Assembly (NCBI GenBank): GCA_021845325.1
Contig: JAKBRR010000056.1
Coordinates: 1 to 8,430, forward strand
DNA from: Thermoplasmata archaeon
GTDB lineage: Archaea; Thermoplasmatota; Thermoplasmata; Thermoplasmatales; Thermoplasmataceae
Length of the DNA: 8,430 nt
Reading direction: 5' to 3'
How positions within the stretch are numbered: position 1 is the first letter of the stretch; every line of letters begins with the position of its first letter. A model generated the notes under the pieces. The model was not told where the DNA came from. It was given only the letters and a program-made list of their open reading frames with translations, and made no database searches. Made by a program: the position numbers and the translations under genes. This document shows positions 5,670 through 8,430 of the stretch, one piece after another.

Positions 5670-6146
5670 ATGAGTGAAAATGACCTTTATCCCGCAATAG
5701 AAGAATGGCTGAATAGATATTTGAGAGAGAAATACCCTAAATATCAGGTTGAGACAACCTATAAGTCGTCTACCCACACTTTAGAAAATATGCTTAGGGA
5801 ATATGGCATAAGACTTAGCAGAGCTTATTTACTCAACATAAAGATCGATATTATTGGAATTCTAAAGGATAAAAATCGCGAGGAACTGGTTTTTGTTGAG
5901 GTAAAAGATGCACTTCTTACACTAAAAGACCTGGGTCAATTATGGGGCTATACTCAACTTATAAACCCCATAGAGTCTTTCCTTATCTCCTCAAAAGGCT
6001 TAGGAATATTAGCAGAAATTTATACCACTCTAAACAGAAGAGACTTATTTGTGTATGGAACAAAGCACGAAAAAACTATGAAAGCAGCTGTGTGGTCTGC
6101 TGCCAGTAGATCAATTGACTATTCCACTCTAATTCCCCATTCATAA
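5670..6146 (+). CDS. small PD-(D/E)XK nuclease, likely cleavage subunit of the restriction enzyme
   Basis: From the ATG at 5670 the protein has 158 residues and is little more than one PD-(D/E)XK nuclease core. LYPAIEEWLNRYL (6-18) is the first helix, with an acidic residue often used in this fold. KIDIIGI (58-64) carries the Asp (D60). VFVEVKDA (74-81) carries the E77-x-K79 pair, and LKDLGQLWGY (85-94) gives the helix with the conserved Gln (Q90). All active-site residues are present, so a Mg-dependent DNA nuclease is expected. There is no room for a separate DNA-recognition domain, which fits a partner supplying specificity; the LAGLIDADG-fold protein directly upstream is the obvious candidate. 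It is the last gene of the operon. An upstream GTG at 5661 would add three residues. Alternatively it could act in repair like an archaeal resolvase, but the context favours restriction. Confidence 0.8.
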   Translation: MSENDLYPAIEEWLNRYLREKYPKYQVETTYKSSTHTLENMLREYGIRLSRAYLLNIKIDIIGILKDKNREELVFVEVKDALLTLKDLGQLWGYTQLINPIESFLISSKGLGILAEIYTTLNRRDLFVYGTKHEKTMKAAVWSAASRSIDYSTLIPHS

Positions 6147-6170
6147 TTCTCTTATATGCCAGTTGACATA

Positions 6171-6195
6171 CCTTATTTTAGATAATTAACTAAGG
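6171..6195. terminator. possible bidirectional terminator between convergent genes
   Basis: Between the nuclease stop (6146) and the end of the minus-strand frame (6200) there is a weak 5-bp inverted repeat CCTTA/TAAGG, with an inner TTAG/CTAA option. T-rich sequence follows on the plus strand (6197-6210). The place is right for a transcription end but the stem is weak. Confidence 0.3.
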
Positions 6196-6199
6196 AATT

Positions 6200-6652
6200 T
6201 TATTTTTTATATAGAAACGACTTTCGTATGTTTATTAAATCTTCGTATTTCTCAGTCCTTAATTTAATTTCAGTGTCATTTCTGAAATCCATCCCACGAT
6301 TAACTTCTTCAGTTCTTATATCAAATGCATGCCCCGTCCAGGTTAATTGTATTGGGTACATAGCTGCCGTTTTTATATTTTCTGCATAAACCTCAATATT
6401 TATCATATATTCACCTGGTGGTATTTCCATCGAATTACCCTCAGAGGATTCAGTTCTAATTTTAATCGATTTTGCAAATAGGGTGTAAATATTTTCTATT
6501 GTGAGGTTTTTCATGACTACTTTTTGTGAGGGACTAATGTTTATCGCGTTTTCAGTTTTTGTTTTGAAAAATATGGAAGAAGAGCTCAATTCAGTATCGA
6601 CATAATTGATCTCCCATGGCCAATTCATTGTTATTTTTATTTTATCGCCCAT
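6200..6652 (-). CDS. open frame for the C-terminal part of a broken membrane-anchored beta-rich protein
   Basis: This longest uninterrupted piece gives 150 residues from the ATG at 6652, rich in alternating beta-strand sequence (for example PGEYMINIEVYAEN at 78-91 and YPIQLTWTG at 98-106) and without enzyme motifs. Taken alone it has no signal peptide or membrane helix. A TATA-like box ATTATAAATT (6677-6686) lies about 30 nt upstream, so it could be expressed separately. However, the same frame continues upstream through a TAA (6680-6682) and a TAG (6851-6853) to a membrane anchor, and the joined sequence reads as one protein. I therefore think this is the tail of a pseudogene rather than an independent gene. 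I do not recognise a named family. Confidence 0.5.
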   Translation of the reverse strand: MGDKIKITMNWPWEINYVDTELSSSSIFFKTKTENAINISPSQKVVMKNLTIENIYTLFAKSIKIRTESSEGNSMEIPPGEYMINIEVYAENIKTAAMYPIQLTWTGHAFDIRTEEVNRGMDFRNDTEIKLRTEKYEDLINIRKSFLYKK

Positions 6653-6676
6653 TTTAATTCTGTCTTTAATTTGAAA

Positions 6677-6686
6677 AATTTATAAT
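6677..6686 (-). promoter_or_regulatory. TATA-like box inside the broken membrane protein frame
   Basis: The minus strand reads ATTATAAATT, about 30 nt before ATG 6652. It could start a transcript for the C-terminal fragment alone. Because it overlaps former coding sequence, including the TAA, it may be an A/T-rich coincidence. Confidence 0.25.
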
Positions 6687-6917
6687 GTTGCATGACAATT
6701 TAAAGCAACAGTTTTTCCTACGTTATAAACGCAAAAAACTATTTCAGTCGGCACTTTAATTTCCGTAGTTGGATTTTCAGTCGACTTGAAATCTGGAAAT
6801 ATGATCAATTTTGGTCTTAGCACCTCTTTTCTGTGTTCCGTAAAATAAATCTAAAAGAAGGCAGCAATTGCTAATAGAATTGTACCAATCGCAACAAAAA
6901 GTTCTACATTACTTATG

Positions 6918-7349
6918 TTATTCATCCTCCTTTTCAGGCTTTGCTTTTTCTTTAATTTTTATGGGGGGCTGTTTGGTTGAATTAAACGTCTTTATGAGTT
7001 CGGCTTTTGTAAGCCCCATCCTGATATACAGCTTTATAGCTTCTCCTAAGAGATGTCTTGCCTCTTTCAAATCATCCTGAGTGATTTGGATATCACTTCC
7101 ATGTATCAACTTAGGTCTCTTTTTGTAAATCTTCTTGGCACTACTAAAAATATCTTGTGAGGGGTTCTCATTCTTGCTATTTGATAAAGATTTCAGCATA
7201 TCATTTCCTTCGTTGTGTTCAAGTTTTTTCGTAATAAAACCATTTGCAAGTTGGTACATCAGTATGGAATCATCACAGTTTGATAAAAATCCAATATAAA
7301 CTAAACTCGGAGTTATGCCATTAACTTTAGGGTGCATCTCTGGAAACAT
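6918..7349 (-). CDS. short Apea-like HEPN domain protein, candidate RNase
   Basis: In this 143-residue protein, residues 28-115 resemble the C-terminal half of Apea-like HEPN domains. A helix (SILMYQLANGFITKK, 28-42) is followed by IYKKRPKLIHGS (74-85), containing R78-x4-H83. The last helix is DLKEARHLLGEAIKLYIRMG (93-112). HEPN proteins with the R-x4-6-H motif are typically metal-independent RNases in defence or toxin systems, acting as dimers. The N-terminal part of the usual Apea domain is missing, and the tail after 125 is Lys/Glu-rich. The start at ATG 7349 has a strong Shine-Dalgarno sequence within the end of the recombinase gene, 4 bases past its stop, so the two are co-translated. 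Its own stop overlaps the start of the broken membrane protein. The RNase role is inference from the motif. No antitoxin gene such as MNT is visible in the window. Confidence 0.6.
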   Translation of the reverse strand: MFPEMHPKVNGITPSLVYIGFLSNCDDSILMYQLANGFITKKLEHNEGNDMLKSLSNSKNENPSQDIFSSAKKIYKKRPKLIHGSDIQITQDDLKEARHLLGEAIKLYIRMGLTKAELIKTFNSTKQPPIKIKEKAKPEKEDE

Positions 7350-7353
7350 TCCC

Positions 7354-7360
7354 TCACCTC
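7354..7360 (-). promoter_or_regulatory. ribosome binding site of the HEPN-like gene
   Basis: The minus strand reads GAGGTGA, formed by the last codons and TGA stop of the recombinase gene, 4 nt before the ATG at 7349. It supports this start and couples the two genes. Confidence 0.6.
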
Positions 7361-7989
7361 ACCCTTCCCATGAACTCAGAAGTATCCATTCCTGTTATCT
7401 GGGTATAAATGCTTGTGGTGAACACAGATGAATGTCCCAACCATTGCTGCAATATATTCAATGGCACCTGGTCCATTATGGCCTTAACTGCGAAGGTGTG
7501 CCTGAATTTATGGGCATGGATCTTAAACCCTAGCTTTTCCTGCATCTTTTTGAAATAAACATCAACAACCTGTCTCCTCATCGGGAATAAAGGATCCTCG
7601 GATTTTTGGCTCATATTCTCCTCAATAAGATATTGCATATAAGCATCACGCAAGTCACCATGAAGTGGAATGATCCTGTATTTCACTTTCTGAATGCCCG
7701 TCTTATTGTCCTTTCCTTGCTTGAGCGTCTTCAACTTAATCGAATTTGTGGCCAGATTTACATCAGATGGCTTTACCAGGAGAACTTCATCAATCCTTCC
7801 TCCAGTTCTATAGAGGAATTGAACCAGGAGAAAGTACCTCTTGTGCTTGTCTGATCTTCTTTTATCATTGTTTATCTTTTCAGAGATCTCTTGAAAGATC
7901 TTATGAACTTCCTCATCCGAAAAAAAATCTATTGAGAGAGATCTTCCACTTGACTGGATCATCATGTTCTTCGGAACAGGAAAAGCCAT
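7354..7989 (-). CDS. minimal tyrosine recombinase (integrase/Xer family), catalytic domain only
   Basis: These 211 residues comprise the catalytic domain of a tyrosine recombinase, which cuts and rejoins DNA at specific sites through a 3'-phosphotyrosine link. All active-site residues can be seen: R65 in TGGRIDEV, a lysine in the beta-hairpin LKTLKQGK (K87 or K90), H160 and R163 in HAHKFRHTF, H186 in WLGHSS, and the nucleophile Y195 in TTSIYTQI. The usual N-terminal core-binding domain of about 80-100 residues is missing. Only about 20 residues precede the FFSDEEVHKIF helix, so the enzyme is smaller than archaeal XerA (about 280). A TATA box at 8010-8017 places transcription start at about the ATG (7989), which argues that the short N-terminus is real. 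Methionines at residues 9 and 10 are alternatives. It heads an operon with the HEPN-like gene. Its role could be mobile element integration or dimer resolution. Confidence 0.88.
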   Translation of the reverse strand: MAFPVPKNMMIQSSGRSLSIDFFSDEEVHKIFQEISEKINNDKRRSDKHKRYFLLVQFLYRTGGRIDEVLLVKPSDVNLATNSIKLKTLKQGKDNKTGIQKVKYRIIPLHGDLRDAYMQYLIEENMSQKSEDPLFPMRRQVVDVYFKKMQEKLGFKIHAHKFRHTFAVKAIMDQVPLNILQQWLGHSSVFTTSIYTQITGMDTSEFMGRVR

Positions 7990-8001
7990 AACATGACATT
8001 A
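7989..8001 (-). repeat. TGACATGTT-type repeat, copy at the recombinase start
   Basis: The minus strand reads TAATGTCATGTTA, 12 of 13 bases identical to 2035-2047. It lies between the TATA box and the ATG of the recombinase, whose first base it includes. Any protein bound here would block transcription, so an autoregulatory site is plausible. Confidence 0.4.
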
Positions 8002-8009
8002 TTAAACTC

Positions 8010-8017
8010 TTTAAATA
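8010..8017 (-). promoter_or_regulatory. TATA box of the recombinase operon
   Basis: The minus strand reads AAACCTATTTAAAG around this site, with TATTTAAA as the TATA box, centred about 25 nt upstream of the ATG at 7989. There is no Shine-Dalgarno sequence, so a leaderless mRNA is likely. The AACCTATTT part is shared with the D12 methyltransferase upstream region. Confidence 0.55.
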
Positions 8018-8065
8018 GGTTTGTGATTGGTAAGTTAAGAGATCTCTTTCCTTGCTCAGCGAGAG

Positions 8066-8076
8066 TATATAAATAA
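8066..8076 (+). promoter_or_regulatory. strong TATA box without an obvious gene
   Basis: TATATAAATAA is preceded by a purine-rich GCGAGAG that could serve as the TFB-recognition element. Transcription to the right would start near 8097, where ATGACATGAC begins. Frames from the ATGs there stop after 2, 6 or 24 codons. It may produce an untranslated RNA, or a long leader for the gene at 8262. Confidence 0.35.
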
Positions 8077-8094
8077 ATCATTCAAACTGAAACC

Positions 8095-8126
8095 ATGACA
8101 TGACAAAATGTGCATATTGACATGTT
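8095..8126 (+). repeat. cluster of TGACATG repeats
   Basis: TGACATG occurs at 8096-8102, immediately followed by an overlapping TGACA, and again as TTGACATGTT at 8117-8126, 22 bp apart (about two helical turns). The first copy sits at the predicted start point of the orphan promoter. Related copies lie at 7989-8001 and 2035-2047. Confidence 0.4.
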
Positions 8127-8230
8127 TTAATCATTGGTTTTCCAAACAACATAAGATAATATATTTGATTGAGACAGTTTAAGGATAATAGATCATGTCC
8201 GGTTATTAATCTCAGAATCTAATGTTTAAT

Positions 8231-8257
8231 CTATATTATATCAGTATTATTATATAC
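8231..8257 (+). promoter_or_regulatory. TATA boxes of the last gene
   Basis: Two A/T boxes are present: CTATATTATA (8231-8240), about 26 nt before the ATG at 8262, and ATTATATACT (8248-8257), about 24 nt before the in-frame ATG at 8277. Both spacings fit leaderless transcription, so the sequence alone does not decide between the two starts. Confidence 0.45.
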
Positions 8258-8261
8258 TACC

Positions 8262-8430
8262 ATGTTGTTTGATTTTATGGCAAATGTTTCAAAGCAAAAT
8301 GTTGTTGACTACGTAGTAGCTGGTATCAAAAAAGCAACAAAGGATTATTCTCGGGTCACAAAAAGTTTTCATCCGTTAGGCTATGGACCAGAGTATTACT
8401 TATCTGTCTCTATTGCCAATAGTCTCAAAA
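8262..8430 (+). CDS. N-terminal 56 residues of an unidentified protein, cut by the window edge
   Basis: A frame opens at ATG 8262 (or ATG 8277, five codons later) and stays open to the end of the window. The 56 residues seen include VVDYVVAGIKKATKDY (14-29), which looks like an amphipathic helix, then SFHPLGYGPEYYLSVSIANS (35-54), which starts a second helix after a Gly/Pro-rich turn. No membrane segment, signal peptide or catalytic motif is visible. The start is supported by TATA boxes at the right distance and by the absence of a Shine-Dalgarno sequence. It is transcribed away from the recombinase operon and separated from it by a repeat-bearing regulatory region. I do not recognise the family. 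Confidence 0.6.
   Translation, partial: MLFDFMANVSKQNVVDYVVAGIKKATKDYSRVTKSFHPLGYGPEYYLSVSIANSLK

Larger units (their letters stand above)
6200..6925 (-). pseudogene. membrane-anchored beta-sandwich protein broken by two in-frame stops
   Basis: Reading from ATG 6925 in one frame to 6200 gives 241 codons with only two interruptions, TAG at 6853-6851 (codon 25) and TAA at 6682-6680 (codon 82), and no frameshift. The first piece ends with a membrane helix (VELFVAIGTILLAIAAFF). The second holds RPKLIIFPDF and then IVFCVYNVGKTVALNCHATL, a pattern common in membrane-anchored beta-sandwich proteins (V-x-N-x-G-x-x-x-A-x-N-C). The third is the beta-rich 150-residue tail with its nine codons upstream of ATG 6652. 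The order anchor, linker, beta domain makes sense only as one protein. The ATG overlaps the stop of the HEPN-like gene by 8 nt and directly abuts GGAGG, so it was the third gene of the recombinase operon. The first segment (24 residues) could still be made as a small membrane peptide. The family is not identified. Confidence 0.6.
7990..8261. other. gene-free regulatory region between the recombinase and the last gene
   Basis: These 272 bp contain no convincing coding sequence in either direction. They hold the TATA box facing left for the recombinase (8010-8017), a strong TATA box facing right with no gene behind it (8066-8076), TGACATG repeats (8096-8102 and 8118-8126) and one or two TATA boxes for the gene starting at 8262. 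A small untranslated RNA from the orphan promoter is possible. No tRNA or attachment-site-like tRNA end is visible. Confidence 0.55.

Noticed and set aside
6680..6853. Stop-codon reassignment (TAG as pyrrolysine, or TAA readthrough) in the broken membrane protein
   Set aside because: Both TAG and TAA would have to be recoded, while the same codons end other genes here (TAG at 199-201, TAA at 2355-2357). Two nonsense mutations are simpler.
6868..7080. Plus-strand open frame opposite the HEPN-like gene, with a hydrophobic stretch
   Set aside because: It overlaps the end of the HEPN-like gene and the membrane anchor in antisense, and lacks start signals; the hydrophobic stretch is not supported by any other evidence.
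7606..7991. Two plus-strand open frames opposite the recombinase
   Set aside because: The minus strand contains a complete tyrosine recombinase active site; the opposite frames show no motif or start signal.
8095..8126. CRISPR array
   Set aside because: The TGACATG repeats are too short and too few, with no regular spacer structure and no cas genes in the window.
8108..8182. 24-codon plus-strand frame behind the orphan TATA box
   Set aside because: No ribosome binding site, the start is about 37 nt from the TATA centre, and the peptide has no recognisable feature.
7990..8261. tRNA gene or tRNA-derived attachment site beside the recombinase
   Set aside because: No cloverleaf-like or T-loop consensus sequence was found on either strand by eye.

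Overview
The window looks archaeal. Several genes have an A/T-rich TATA-like box centred about 24-31 nt upstream of the start codon and no ribosome binding site (near-leaderless mRNAs). Genes inside operons instead follow GGTGA or GGAG type Shine-Dalgarno sequences. Codon use is AT-rich, with many AGA/AGG and ATA codons. A Thermoplasmata-like host is possible, but that is an inference. It reads as an accessory, defence-rich region: DNA modification and restriction genes, an integrase, a HEPN-type protein and a decayed membrane protein, with no tRNA, rRNA, CRISPR array or complete insertion sequence visible.

Left part (1-1916, all minus strand): the first codons of an unidentified gene leaving the window at base 1; a four-pass membrane protein (199-1098) whose TATA region lies inside a perfect 18-bp palindrome; and a D12-class (Dam-like) adenine methyltransferase (1152-1916) with an atypical DPPS motif. 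The methyltransferase is visibly more GC-rich than its neighbours.

Centre (2139-6146, plus strand): a tightly packed five-gene operon behind one clear TATA box. The order is a 72-aa winged-helix regulator, a gamma-type N6-adenine methyltransferase (NPPF), a second methyltransferase with beta-type motifs in permuted order (FMGSG before TSPPYW), a LAGLIDADG-fold protein whose two catalytic acidic positions are Lys and Thr, and a small stand-alone PD-(D/E)XK nuclease. I read this as a restriction-modification system. Its restriction activity may be split between a catalytically dead LAGLIDADG DNA-recognition subunit and a PD-(D/E)XK cleavage subunit. This is the most unusual part of the window. 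The LAGLIDADG coding sequence appears to extend upstream of its only ATG, which suggests a frameshift, a noncanonical start or a lost fusion to the preceding methyltransferase.

Right part (6200-7989, minus strand): a tyrosine recombinase reduced to its catalytic domain, followed in the same transcription unit by a short Apea-like HEPN protein with an R-x4-H motif. Next comes a membrane-anchored beta-rich protein, broken by two in-frame stop codons (TAG and TAA) without any frameshift. Upstream of the recombinase is a 272-bp gene-free region (7990-8261) with TATA boxes and several TGACATG-type repeats, one of which touches the recombinase start. Beyond it a plus-strand gene begins at 8262 and runs off the window.

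The integrase, its repeats and the compositional mosaic suggest that mobile DNA shaped the region, but I could not identify attachment sites or element boundaries.
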